A DNA stretch of 64,000 bases from CAVRUD01 sp963849635. Lineage in GTDB: Bacteria; Chloroflexota; Chloroflexia; Thermomicrobiales; UBA6265. Every line of letters starts with the position of its first letter. Positions within the stretch are counted from its first letter, which is position 1. Of the stretch, positions 26,188-35,867 are shown piece after piece. The notes under the pieces were generated by a model. The model made no database searches, was not told where the DNA came from, and saw only the letters and a list, made by a program, of their open reading frames with translations. Location: assembly GCA_963849635.1 (NCBI GenBank), contig CAWKIA010000022.1, forward strand, positions 124,001-188,000. The letters run 5' to 3'. Made by a program: the position numbers and the translations under genes.

Positions 26188-27549
26188 ATGGTAGCCGAGG
26201 CCCTGAGATGGCCGAAGCGTTTAGTTAACACCGGTCACATGGCGGCCCTCGCCGCGGTCGAGCGGCGCATTCCCTTCTGGCCGCTGGAGCGCATCGAACG
26301 CCTCCAAAGCCGCCGCCTCCAATCGATCGTCCGCCACGCCTATGAGACGGTCCCCTACTATCGCCGCACCATGGACGAGTTGGGGCTCCTGCCCGGCGAC
26401 TTCGCAACGGTGGATGACCTCACCAAACTGCCGCTGATCGACGCCGCTACGGTGCGTCGTGATCCCGAGCAGTTCGCCTCGACGGCCTACGACGATCGTT
26501 CCCGGCGTGCGTTCCACAGCAGTGGCAATCTGACACACGTCCCGAAGACGGTCTATTGGGATTACGACTCGGTGCTGCGCAAGCTCGCCCGCGCCGAACG
26601 CGATCGCGTCGTGCTCGCCAAGTTGTCGGGCAAAACGTGGCGGCGGCGCCAACTGCACATCTACCCGCCGACGGGGACAGTCCCGGCGGTGATGGCGATC
26701 TGGGATGCGCAGACCTGGGTCTCCCAACGCCTCGTGGAGCGGCACATGCTCTCGGCCGAGGCGCCGTTCGAGGCCGTGGTCGCGACGCTGAATTCCGTCC
26801 AGCCCCACCTCGCGTTCTCGTACGGTTCGTACGCCGACCATCTCTTCCGCTATCTGGCCGATTCCGGGGTCGCCGTCGCCGTTCCGCGCGTCTGGCGCTA
26901 CGGCGGCGACATGCTCTCCCCCGGCGGCAAGGAGCTGATCGAGGGGACCTTTGGTTGCCTCGTCCACTCGACCTACCAGGCCGCGGAGACGGGGCGGATG
27001 GGTTTCCAGTGCGAGCGCCGTGAGGGCTTTCACCTCAACATCGACTTCTGCGCGATCCGGATCGTCGATGGGATGGGCCGCGAGGTACCCGCGGGCCACC
27101 AGGGAGAGATCGTCGCCTCGAATCTGCATAACCGGGCAACGGTCCTCTTGAACTACCGCATCGGCGATTGGGGCGCGCTCGGGACAGACCCTTGTCCGTG
27201 CGGGCGGTCGCTCCCGTTGCTGGAGCGGCTCGAAGGTCGTGAGAGCGAGGTGATCGCCCTCCCCGACGGCCGAGTCCTGCCCTTTGGGGTGGTGGGCACG
27301 CTCTTTCGTCGCGAGCTCGACGCGTCCCTCAAGGCCCAGATCGTTCAGTCTGCCTCGGGTGACGTTGCCTGGCGTGTCGTGCCCTTCGCGGGCGCCGACC
27401 GAGAGGTTCTCCAGCGCGCGCTGATCGCCAGGGGGCAGGAGGTGTTTGGCGAGGGAACACCCGTGCGGGTGGAGTTCGTGACCGACATCCCGCCCACGCC
27501 GGCGGGCAAGTTCACACGGGTCGTCACGACGGAGGACGTTCGAGTCTGA
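26188..27549 (+). CDS. PaaK/CapK-type adenylate-forming enzyme, array copy 1
   Basis: A 453-residue member of the ANL superfamily in the phenylacetate-CoA ligase / CapK branch, expected to activate a carboxylate with ATP. The phosphate-binding loop position holds SSGNLTHVPK (111-120), unlike the canonical SSGTTGxPK. The A5 region STYQAAE (261-267), hinge Asp D327 in YRIGDWG and C-terminal catalytic Lys K441 in PAGKFTRVV are kept. C275, H282, C336 and C338 (QCE, FHL, CPCGR) look like a structural zinc site as in PaaK relatives. The start is ATG after GGAGG, spacing 4. The partner for the activated acid is unknown. Intact. Confidence 0.85.
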   Translation: MVAEALRWPKRLVNTGHMAALAAVERRIPFWPLERIERLQSRRLQSIVRHAYETVPYYRRTMDELGLLPGDFATVDDLTKLPLIDAATVRRDPEQFASTAYDDRSRRAFHSSGNLTHVPKTVYWDYDSVLRKLARAERDRVVLAKLSGKTWRRRQLHIYPPTGTVPAVMAIWDAQTWVSQRLVERHMLSAEAPFEAVVATLNSVQPHLAFSYGSYADHLFRYLADSGVAVAVPRVWRYGGDMLSPGGKELIEGTFGCLVHSTYQAAETGRMGFQCERREGFHLNIDFCAIRIVDGMGREVPAGHQGEIVASNLHNRATVLLNYRIGDWGALGTDPCPCGRSLPLLERLEGRESEVIALPDGRVLPFGVVGTLFRRELDASLKAQIVQSASGDVAWRVVPFAGADREVLQRALIARGQEVFGEGTPVRVEFVTDIPPTPAGKFTRVVTTEDVRV

Positions 27550-27640
27550 GCGGGCGCCCGGGTGTATCATCCTCCCACCGATCAGAGTGTATCGACATGG
27601 GACGCTGGCGCATGGATGGCTCGGAGAGAAGGGGCAAGGG

Positions 27641-29020
27641 TTGGCTGAACTCGCGGCATGGCCGAAGCGGCTGCTCAACACCAGCCACATGGCCATGCTG
27701 TCAGCGGTCGAGCGGCGCATCCCCTACTGGCCGATCGAGCGCATCGAGCGCCTCCAAAACCGTCGCCTGCAATCGACGGTCCGCCACGCCTACGAGACGG
27801 TGCCCTACTACCGACGAACCATGGACGAGTTGGGCCTTCAGCCGGGCGACTTCCAGACCGTCGAGGACCTCGCCAGGCTGCCGCTGCTCGACGGAGCAAC
27901 GGTGCGCCAGGATCCCGAACAGTTCGCCTCGACCCAGTACGACGCCTCTTCCAGGCGCACCGTTCAGACCAGCGGCGGTCTCACACACGTCCCGAAAGTG
28001 GTCTACTGGGACCCTGACTCCATGCTGCGCCGGCTCGCCCGCGGCGAGCGCGATCGGGTCGTGCTCGTCAAGCTGTCCGGGAAGTCGTGGCGGCGACGTC
28101 AACTCTACATCTACCCGCCGACGGGAACCGTCCCGTCCGTCGTGATGCCGTTCTTCAACGCGCGGACCTGGACGCCCGACTTCGTCGTTCAACGCCACAA
28201 CCTCTCGGCGGACACGCCATTCGAGGGTGTCGTGGCAACGCTCAACGACTTCCGCCCGGACGTGGTGTTCTCCTACGGTTCATACGTCGAGCACTTCTTC
28301 CGAAAGCTGGCCGAAAGCGGATTGTCCGCTACCGTGCCGCGGGTTTGGCGCTACGCCGGAGACATGCTCTCGCCCGCGGGCAAAGAGCTCATCGAGGGCA
28401 CGTTCGGGTGCAAAGTCAACTCGACGTACTCGGCCTCCGAGACCGGGCGCATCGGCTTCCAGTGCGAACGGTGCGCGGGCTTCCACCTCAACATCGACCT
28501 CTGTGCCCTCCGGGTCGTGGACGAGTCGGGACGAGACGTGCCGCCGGGCGAGGTCGGGGAAATCATCGTCTCCAACCTGCACAACCGGGCCATGGTCCTG
28601 CTGAACTATCGCCTCGGTGACTGGGGCGCGCTTGGCTGCCAACCCTGCCCCTGTGGGCGGACTCTCCCGCTCTTGGAACGCCTGGAAGGCCGCCACAGCG
28701 AGCAGATCACGCTCGGCGATGGCAGGGTGCTCAGCGCGTTGGTGGTGGACATGTTGCTCAAACACGAGACCGACGCCGCACTCAAGGTCCAGGTGGTCAA
28801 CCCTGCCCCGGGCGACCTCACGTGGCGCATCGTCCCCTTCGCCGGAACAGATCGGCAGGCGATGCGGCGGTCCCTGCTCGCGAAGGGCAAGGAGGTGTTT
28901 GGCGACCACACCCGGATCGACGTGCAATTCGTCGACGACATCCCCCCCACGCCGGCCGGCAAGTTCGCGAAGGTCGTACGACAGATGGACACCCCGCCGA
29001 ACGCGGGGGGAAAGGCATGA
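27641..29020 (+). CDS. PaaK/CapK-type adenylate-forming enzyme, array copy 2
   Basis: An intact paralogue of copy 1, about 459 residues from the TTG at 27641 (LAELAAWPKRLLN), with AAGGGG and CAAGGG upstream. It keeps YETVPYYRRTMDELGLQPGD, the altered loop TSGGLTHVPKVVYWD, STYSASETGRIGFQC, YRLGDWG, CPCGRTLPLLERLEG and PTPAGKFAKVV. Between WRRRQLYIYPP and the Trp of RTW it carries its own sequence TGTVPSVVMPFFNA, different from the other copies. The gap to copy 1 is 91 nt, while the next copy begins only 3 nt after its TGA, so copies 2 and 3 are surely co-translated. Confidence 0.83.
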   Translation: MAELAAWPKRLLNTSHMAMLSAVERRIPYWPIERIERLQNRRLQSTVRHAYETVPYYRRTMDELGLQPGDFQTVEDLARLPLLDGATVRQDPEQFASTQYDASSRRTVQTSGGLTHVPKVVYWDPDSMLRRLARGERDRVVLVKLSGKSWRRRQLYIYPPTGTVPSVVMPFFNARTWTPDFVVQRHNLSADTPFEGVVATLNDFRPDVVFSYGSYVEHFFRKLAESGLSATVPRVWRYAGDMLSPAGKELIEGTFGCKVNSTYSASETGRIGFQCERCAGFHLNIDLCALRVVDESGRDVPPGEVGEIIVSNLHNRAMVLLNYRLGDWGALGCQPCPCGRTLPLLERLEGRHSEQITLGDGRVLSALVVDMLLKHETDAALKVQVVNPAPGDLTWRIVPFAGTDRQAMRRSLLAKGKEVFGDHTRIDVQFVDDIPPTPAGKFAKVVRQMDTPPNAGGKA

Positions 29021-29023
29021 GCG

Positions 29024-30397
29024 TTGGCTGATCTCGCGAGCTGGCCAAAGCGACTGCTCAACACCGGGCATATGACTGCCCTGGCCGCGGTCGAGCGACG
29101 CGTTCCCTACTGGTCCCTGGATCGCATCCACCGGCGCCAAAGCCGTCGGGTCCAATCAATCGTCCGCCACGCCTACGAGTCCGTCCCCTACTATCGCCGG
29201 ACGATGGACGAGCTGGGGCTCCAGCCCGATGATTTTCGGACCGCCGCGGACCTCACCAAGCTGCCGCTGCTCGACGATGTTCTGGTCCGTCAACAGCCAG
29301 ACCTCTTCGACTCCACCCGCTACGGTGAGAACGACCGACGAGCGTTACGCACCACCGGCACGACATCGTATGTGCGCAAGCGTATCTACTGGGACGAGGC
29401 GGCCCTGATGCGCAGGCTCCCGATCGCCGAGCGCGGCCGCGTCGTGCTCTACAGGCTGGCGGAGCAGCGGTGGCGCCGGCGCGAGCTGTACATCTTCCCG
29501 CCAGGTTCAGTGGTCAGGAATACCATCGGATTGCTCGCTGGGCAGACCTGGGTATCCAGCCGGATTATGCAGCGCCAGTACTTCTCGCCGGACGACCCTC
29601 TTGAGGATCTTGTCGCGACGTTGAATACGTTCCGACCGCACATCGTCTTCTCCTTTGGCTCTTTTGCCGACCACTTCTTCCGCTACCTCACCGATAACGG
29701 CATCACCGCCGCCATGCCGCGGGTCTGGCAGTACAACGGCGACGTGTTCCCTCCCGAGACGAAGCGTCTTGCTGAGGAGACATTTGGATGTTTCGTTCAC
29801 TCAAGCTACGCGAGCGTCGAAACCGGGCGGATCGGCTTCCAGTGCGAGCGACGCGAGGGCTTCCACCTCGACATCGACGTCGTCGCGGTGCGGGTTGTGG
29901 ACGAGTCTGGGCGCGACGTGCCGGACGGGGAGGACGGCGAGATCGTCATCTCGAACCTGTACAACCGGGCGACGGTCCTGCTGAACCATCGCCTCGGCGA
30001 CCGGGGCGCGCTGGCCACCGAACCGTGCCCGTGTGGGCGGACGCTGCCGCTGCTGGAGCGGCTGCAGGGCCGCCAGAGCGAATTGATCGTCCTGGCCGAC
30101 GGTCGGGTGCTTCCCGGTCTGGTTGTCAGTGCGATGTTCCCTCACCAACTTGCGTCAGCCTTCAAGGCCCAGATCGTCCATCCCGCCGCTGGCCACATCC
30201 GGTGGCGAATCGTCCCATTCGCGGGCGTCGATCAGGAGGAGATGCGGCGCGCAATACTCGCCCGCGGGCGGGAAGTGTTCGGCGAGGACGCCATCGTGGA
30301 GGTCGAGTTCGTGGCCGACATCCCACCGAGGCCCGGTGGCAAGTTCGCCCGGGTCGTGACGTCGGACAACGCCCATGACGGACCGCGCGGTGGGTGA
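29024..30397 (+). CDS. PaaK/CapK-type adenylate-forming enzyme, array copy 3
   Basis: Intact, 457 residues, starting at TTG in the junction TGA-GCG-TTG that also occurs between copies 5 and 6. It is one of the more divergent copies: loop TTGTTSYVRKRIYWD, LAEQRWRRRELYIFPP, then GSVVRNTIGLLAGQTW in the variable window. The A5 motif SSYASVETGRIGFQCE, hinge region HRLGDRG and the catalytic-Lys segment RPGGKFARVV are kept, as are the Cys/His cluster residues. The hinge Tyr is His here. The product is expected to be an acyl adenylate or its thioester/amide; nothing in the sequence gives the acid. Confidence 0.83.
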   Translation: MADLASWPKRLLNTGHMTALAAVERRVPYWSLDRIHRRQSRRVQSIVRHAYESVPYYRRTMDELGLQPDDFRTAADLTKLPLLDDVLVRQQPDLFDSTRYGENDRRALRTTGTTSYVRKRIYWDEAALMRRLPIAERGRVVLYRLAEQRWRRRELYIFPPGSVVRNTIGLLAGQTWVSSRIMQRQYFSPDDPLEDLVATLNTFRPHIVFSFGSFADHFFRYLTDNGITAAMPRVWQYNGDVFPPETKRLAEETFGCFVHSSYASVETGRIGFQCERREGFHLDIDVVAVRVVDESGRDVPDGEDGEIVISNLYNRATVLLNHRLGDRGALATEPCPCGRTLPLLERLQGRQSELIVLADGRVLPGLVVSAMFPHQLASAFKAQIVHPAAGHIRWRIVPFAGVDQEEMRRAILARGREVFGEDAIVEVEFVADIPPRPGGKFARVVTSDNAHDGPRGG

Positions 30398-30398
30398 C

Positions 30399-31767
30399 AT
30401 GACGTCATTGCCGCGGCGGCTGCTCAACACCGGCCAGTTTGCGGCGTTCGCGGCGTACGAGCGCCGCATCCCCTACTGGCCGATCGAACGCGTCGAACGT
30501 CTCCAGAGCCGCCGCCTCCAAGCGACCGTCCGCCATGCCTACGAGACGGTGCCGTATTACCGCCGCACGATGGACGAGTTGGCTCTGAAGCCGGGCGACT
30601 TCGAGACCGTCGAGGACCTCGCCAAGCTGCCGCTCCTCGATCCGGCGTTGGTGCGCCTGGATCCCGAGCAATTCTCCTCCACCAACTATGACGAAAGCAG
30701 TCGAGGCATCGTTCGTAGCGGGGGCACGGAAATCTTTGTCCGCAAGAAGATCTATTGGGACAAGGCATCCATGCTGCGCCGGCTTGCTCACGCCGAACGG
30801 GACCGGGTCGTGTTGTTCAAGCTGGCGGGGAAGCGGTGGGGGCGACGCGAACTCTCCATTTTCTCGCCGACGGGAACGATTCCAAAGATCAATGCGCTCT
30901 TCGACGCCCAGACCTGGATATCCGGCCGTCTCGTGCAGCGCTCAAACTTCTCGGCGGACGAGCCCTATGGGGCGCTCGTCGCCAAGCTGAACGCGTTCCG
31001 ACCGCACATCGCCTTCTCCTACGGCTCCTACGCCGAGCACTTCTTTCGCTACCTGGTCGATAGCGGCATCACCTCCGCCGTGCCGCGCGTCTGGCGGTAC
31101 AGCGGGGACCTCGTCTCTCCCGGCGGGAAGGAGCTGATCGAGCGGACGTTTGGCTGTACGGTCAACTCGACCTATTCGAGTGTGGAGACCGGACCCATCG
31201 GCTTCCAGTGTGAGCTGTGCCAGGGCTTCCACCTCGACATCGACCTCACCGCCATTCGGATCATCGACGACGCTGGGCAGGACGTGCCGGCCGGCGAGGA
31301 CGGCGAGATCGTGGTCTCCAACCTGCACAACCGGGCGATGGTCCTGCTGAACTATCGGATCGGCGATTGGGGCGCGCTGGCGACGGAGCCTTGCCCTTGC
31401 GGGCGGACGCTGCCGCTGCTGGAACGATTGCAAGGTCGCCGGGGGGAGATGATCGCATTGGCGGACGGTAGGGTCCTGCCGTCGCTGTTGGTGGGATCGT
31501 TGTTTACAATCGAGCTCGAGTCCGCGCTCAAGTCGCAGATCGTCCATCCCGCGCCCGGGTCACATTCACTGGCGCATCGTGCCCTTCGCGGGTGTCGATC
31601 GGGACGAGTTGCGCAGAGCACTACTCGCCCGCGCGCAGGAGGAACTCGGCGCTGGCACGCGGGTGGACGTAGAGTTCGTGGCCGACATCCCACCCACGCG
31701 GGGCGGCAAGTTCCGTCAGGTCGTTCGCCACGCCGAGTCCTCATCAGCCGCGGAGGCAGAGAGGTAA
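30399..31767 (+). CDS. PaaK/CapK-type adenylate-forming enzyme, array copy 4, one frameshift
   Basis: This starts MTSLPRRLLNTGQFAAFAAY at the ATG at 30399, one base after copy 3 stops; an in-frame ATG at 30375 overlaps copy 3 and is possible. Motifs: loop RSGGTEIFVRKKIYWD, variable window TGTIPKINALFDAQTW, STYSSVETGPIGFQCE, YRIGDWG, CPCGRTLPLL. About 31560 one extra base shifts the frame, and the catalytic end then reads WRIVPFAGVDRDELRRALLA and PTRGGKFRQVV. The extra base is in a G/C-rich stretch, so a sequence error is likely. It ends with TAA and the next copy starts after GCG. Confidence 0.8.
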
Positions 31768-31770
31768 GCG

Positions 31771-33139
31771 TTGGGACCAGTCACGTCGTTGCCAAGGCGG
31801 CTGTTCAACACCGGTCATCTGGCCGCTCTGGCCGTGGTCGAGCATCGTGTCCCCTACTGGCCCGAAGAGCGCCTCCAGCGCCTCCAGAGCCGGCGCCTCC
31901 AGGCGATCATCCGCCACGCCTACGAGTCGGTTCCGTACTATCGGCGCACGATGGACGAGTTGGGCCTGAAGCCGGGCGACTTCGAGACCGTGGCGGACCT
32001 CACCAAGCTGCCGCTGATCGACGGCACTATGGTCCGCCTGGATCCCGAGCAGTTCGCCTCCACTCGCTACGATGACTCCTCTCGGCAGACACTGTACAGC
32101 GGCGGCAGCTCGTCGCATGTTCGCAGAGCGATCTACTGGGACCATGGGTCCGTCCTGCGAAAGCTGCCCCGTGACGAACGGGATCGGGCCGTGCTGTACA
32201 AGCTGGCTGGACGGCGGTGGGGGCGACGCCAGCTCCATATCTTCCCCCCGACGGGAACCTCCTTAGCCATCATGCCGTTCTACGATGCCAAAGCGTGGGT
32301 CTCTCGCCGCATCGTCGAGCGCCACACCTTCTCGGCGGAAGAACCCTACGAGGCGCTCGTCGCGAAGCTGAACGAGTTTCAACCGCACATCGCCTTCTCC
32401 TACGGCTCCTACGCCGAGCACTTCGCCCGCTATCTCGTCGAGAGTGGACGACGCGCCGCGTTGCCGCGCGTCTGGCGGTACGGCGGAGATATGCTCTCGC
32501 CCAGCGCCAAGGAGCTGATGGAGGGCACATTCGGCTGCCTGATCCACTCAAGCTACATCTCCACGGAGACCGGGCGCATCGGCTTTCAGTGCGAGCGGCG
32601 CGAGGGCTTCCACCTCAACATCGACCTGTGTGCCCTCCGGGTCGTGGACGAGACGGGGCGAGATGTTCCGGCGGGCGAGGACGGCGAGATCATCGTCTCC
32701 AACCTGCACAACCGGGCGATGGTCTTGCTCAACTACCGCATCGGCGACTGGGGCGCGCTGGCCACCGAACGTGCCCGTGTGGGCGGACGCTGCCGCTCCT
32801 GGAGCGGCTGGAGGGCCGGCAAAGCGAGCAGATTGCCCTCGCTGACGGCCGGGAACTCAGCACGTTAGTGGTCGACATGCTCTTCAAGCGCGAGATCAAC
32901 GCGACGCTGAAGGCCCAGGTCGTCAACCCGGCCCCCGGCGATGTCATCTGGCGCATTGTTCCCTGGCCGGCGCCGATCGGGAGGCGCTGCGGCGCTCCTT
33001 ACTGGCACGAGGCGCGGAGGAGTTTGGCAGCGATACCCGGGTCGATGTGGAATTCGTCGCCGACATCCCGCCCACGCCGGCTGGCAAGTTTGCGCGGGTG
33101 GTGCGAAGCACCGCCGACTCGCCGGCCCCGGGAGGATGA
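31771..33139 (+). CDS. PaaK/CapK-type adenylate-forming enzyme, array copy 5, two frameshifts
   Basis: TTG start in the junction TAA-GCG-TTG. It reads LGPVTSLPRRLFNTGHLAAL onward, with loop YSGGSSSHVRRAIYWD, variable window TGTSLAIMPFYDAKAW, SSYISTETGRIGFQCE and YRIGDWG intact in one frame to about 32770. Then CPCGRTLPLLERLEGRQS reads in a second frame and, after about 32962, DREALRRSLLARGAEEFG and PTPAGKFARVV in a third. Protein conservation across both breaks argues for sequence errors. It ends TGA and the next copy starts 3 nt later. Confidence 0.78.
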
Positions 33140-33142
33140 GCG

Positions 33143-34522
33143 TTGGCTGAGCCAACGGCATGGCCACGACGGCTGCTCAACACCGGCCACATGGCGGCGC
33201 TCGCCGCGGTCGAGCGGCGCATCCCCTTCTGGCCGCTGGAGCGCATCGAACGCCGCCAGAGCCACCGCCTCCAGAGCGATCGTCCGCCACGCGTACGAGA
33301 CGGTCCCCTACTACCGCCGGACCATGGACGAGCTGGGACTGCGGCCCGGCGATTTCCAGACGGTGGAGGACCTCGCCAAGCTGCCGCTCCTCGACGATGT
33401 CCTGGTGCGTCAGGATCCCGACCAGTTCGCGTCTACCGACTACGATGCCAGCTCCCGGCACACGTATCGCACCAGCGGCTCCACGTCACGCATCCGCAAG
33501 GAGATCTACTGGGACAATGCGTCCATGCTACGCAGCTCGCCCCGCACGAGCGGGACCGGGTCGTGCTGGTCAAGCTGGCGGGCAAGACATGGCGGCGGCG
33601 CCAACTCCACATCTACCCGCCGACCGGGTCGGTCGCGCGCGTCGTGGCCATGGCGGACGCGCAGAAGTGGGTCCCGCAAACATTGGTGCGGCGTCCAGCC
33701 TTCTCGGCGGAGGAGCCCTTCGAAGCGCTCGTCGCGAAGCTGAATGAGTTTCAACCGCACGTTGTCATTTCGTACGGCTCATAATCGAGCACTTTTTCCG
33801 GTTTCTGGCCGACCGGCGACATCGCTCGCCCTGCCGCGTGTCTGGCGGTACGGCGGCGATATGCTCTCGCCCGGCGGCAAGGAGCTGATCGAAGAGAAGT
33901 TCGGCTGCACGGTCTACTCGACCTATCAATCCGTAGAGACAGGACGCATCGGCTTCCAGTGCGAACAGCGCCAGGGGTTCCATCTCAACACCGACTTCTG
34001 CGCGCTGCGGATCGTGGACGGGCGCGGGCGCGATGTTCTCCCCGGCGAGGACGGCGAGATTATTGTCTCCAACCTGCACAATCGGGCGATGGTGCTGCTG
34101 AACTATCGCCTTGGCGATCGTGGGGCACTGGCAGAGCGGCCTTGCCCCTGCGGGCGAACGCTGCCGGTCCTGGAGCGACTGGTCGGTCGCCAGAGCGAGG
34201 TGATCACTCTCCCTGATGGCAGGGTCTTAACCTCGTTGATAATAGGTTCGCTGTTTCCGCGCCAGCTTGCTGCCGCGCTGAAGGCCCAATTGCGCAGCCC
34301 GCGCCCGGCCACGTCCGTTGGCGCATCGTGCCGTTCGCGGATGCGGATCGGGACGAGATGCGGCGTGCGCTCATCGACAGGGGTCGGGAAGTGCTTGGCG
34401 AAGGGGTGGCAGTGGATGTCGAATTCGTCGCCGACATCCCATCATCACCAGCCGGCAAGTTCGCGCGAGTGGTGCACAGCACCGACGAACCGCCGTTCCA
34501 GGGGAGGACAAGCGTTGGCTGA
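33143..34522 (+). pseudogene. PaaK/CapK-type adenylate-forming enzyme, array copy 6, multiply broken
   Basis: The most damaged copy. Family similarity is complete from LAEPTAWPRRLLNTGHMAAL to SPAGKFARVVHSTDEP, but shifts occur at about 33275, 33535, 33780, 33810 and 34290. At 33780 the SYGSYVEH motif is cut by an in-frame TAA created by the loss of one base. Motifs present in pieces: loop TSGSTSRIRKEIYWD, window TGSVARVVAMADAQKW, STYQSVETGRIGFQCE, YRLGDRG, CPCGRTLPVLERL. It could be a true pseudogene, since its damage is clearly heavier than in neighbouring copies, or a patch of poor sequence. Its last codons overlap the start of copy 7. Confidence 0.75.
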
Positions 34523-35867
34523 GCTCAGGGCGTGGCCAATGCGTTTGATCAACACCGGCCATATGGCGGCCCTCGCCGCGGTGGAGCGGCACGTCCCCTT
34601 CTGGCCGCTGGAGCGCATCCGCCAGCGCCAAGACCGTCGCCTTCAATCGATTGTCCGCCACGCGTACGAAACGGTCCCCTACTACCGGCGCACGATGGAC
34701 GAGATAGGACTGCGGCCCGGCGACTTCCAGACGGTGGCGGACCTCACCAAGCTCCCGCTCCTCAACGACGCCACGGTCCGCCAGGATCCCGACCAGTTCG
34801 CGTCCTCCAGCTACGACGACCGAACCAGGCGCACGTACTTCAGCAGCGGATCGCTGTCGCACGTGCGGAAGAAGATCTACTGGGACGATGCATCCGTCCT
34901 AAGTACGGTTGCCCGCGCTGAACGCGATCGGGCCGTTCTTGCGAAGGTGTCTGGGCGGGTGTGGAGACGGCGCCAACTGCTCATCATGCCACCGACGGGG
35001 GTGGGAGTAGCCATCATCGCCAGAACCGATGCCCAGACGTGGGCACGGCACCTTGTACGCCGGTACCACCTTTCGGCTGAGGAGCCGTTCGAGACCCTGG
35101 TGGCCACGTTGAACGACGTGCATCCGCATGTCGTCATCTCGTACGGCTCCTACGCCGACCATTTCTTCCGTTACCTGGCGGACGGCGACGTCGGCGTCGC
35201 TCTGCCGCGCGTCTGGCGGTATGGTGGCGACACGCTCTCGCCCGGCGGAAAGGAATTGATCGAGGGCACGTTTGGCTGCCCGGTCCTCTCGACCTACCAG
35301 AACGTCGAGATGGGGCGCATCGGATTCCAATGCGAACAGCGCCAGGGCTTCCACCTCAACATCGATCTTTGCGCGGTGCGGGTGGTGGACGAGTTCGGCC
35401 GCGATCTACCCCCTGGCGAAGACGGCGAGATTGTCGCCTCGAACCTGCACAACCGGGCGATGGTGCTGCTGAACCAGCGCCTTGGCGACTGGGGTGCGCT
35501 GGCGGGATTTCCTTGTCCCTGCGGGCGGACGCTGCCGCTCCTGGAGCGACTGCATGGCCGCAAGAGCGAAGCGATCGCACTCGGTGACGGCCGGATCATC
35601 TCTTCACTAACCGTGAACTCGATCTTTCGCCAGGAACTGAGAACCACTTTCAAGTCGCAGATCGTCCATTCCGCGCCGGGTCACATTCGGTGGCGGATCG
35701 TCCCCTTCGCCGGAGTCGATCGGGATGAGCTGCGAAACACGGTGATCGCCAGGGGAAAGGAGGCGCTGGGGGAGGACGTCCGGGTGGAGGTAGAGTTCGT
35801 TGCCGACATCCCACCCACGCCTGCCGGCAAGTTCCCCTTAGTCGTAACGGCGGATGAATCTCGGTGA
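34515..35867 (+). CDS. PaaK/CapK-type adenylate-forming enzyme, array copy 7
   Basis: Intact, 450 residues, TTG start 7 nt after GGAGG, overlapping the end of copy 6. It reads LAELRAWPMRLINTGHMAAL, loop SSGSLSHVRKKIYWD, variable window TGVGVAIIARTDAQTW, STYQNVEMGRIGFQCE (Met replaces the Thr of the usual VETGRI), NQRLGDWG (Gln replaces the Tyr of the hinge), CPCGRTLPLLERLHG and PTPAGKFPLVV. The catalytic Lys and putative zinc ligands are kept. Its TGA overlaps the GTG of copy 8 (GTGA), giving translational coupling. Confidence 0.84.
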   Translation: MAELRAWPMRLINTGHMAALAAVERHVPFWPLERIRQRQDRRLQSIVRHAYETVPYYRRTMDEIGLRPGDFQTVADLTKLPLLNDATVRQDPDQFASSSYDDRTRRTYFSSGSLSHVRKKIYWDDASVLSTVARAERDRAVLAKVSGRVWRRRQLLIMPPTGVGVAIIARTDAQTWARHLVRRYHLSAEEPFETLVATLNDVHPHVVISYGSYADHFFRYLADGDVGVALPRVWRYGGDTLSPGGKELIEGTFGCPVLSTYQNVEMGRIGFQCEQRQGFHLNIDLCAVRVVDEFGRDLPPGEDGEIVASNLHNRAMVLLNQRLGDWGALAGFPCPCGRTLPLLERLHGRKSEAIALGDGRIISSLTVNSIFRQELRTTFKSQIVHSAPGHIRWRIVPFAGVDRDELRNTVIARGKEALGEDVRVEVEFVADIPPTPAGKFPLVVTADESR

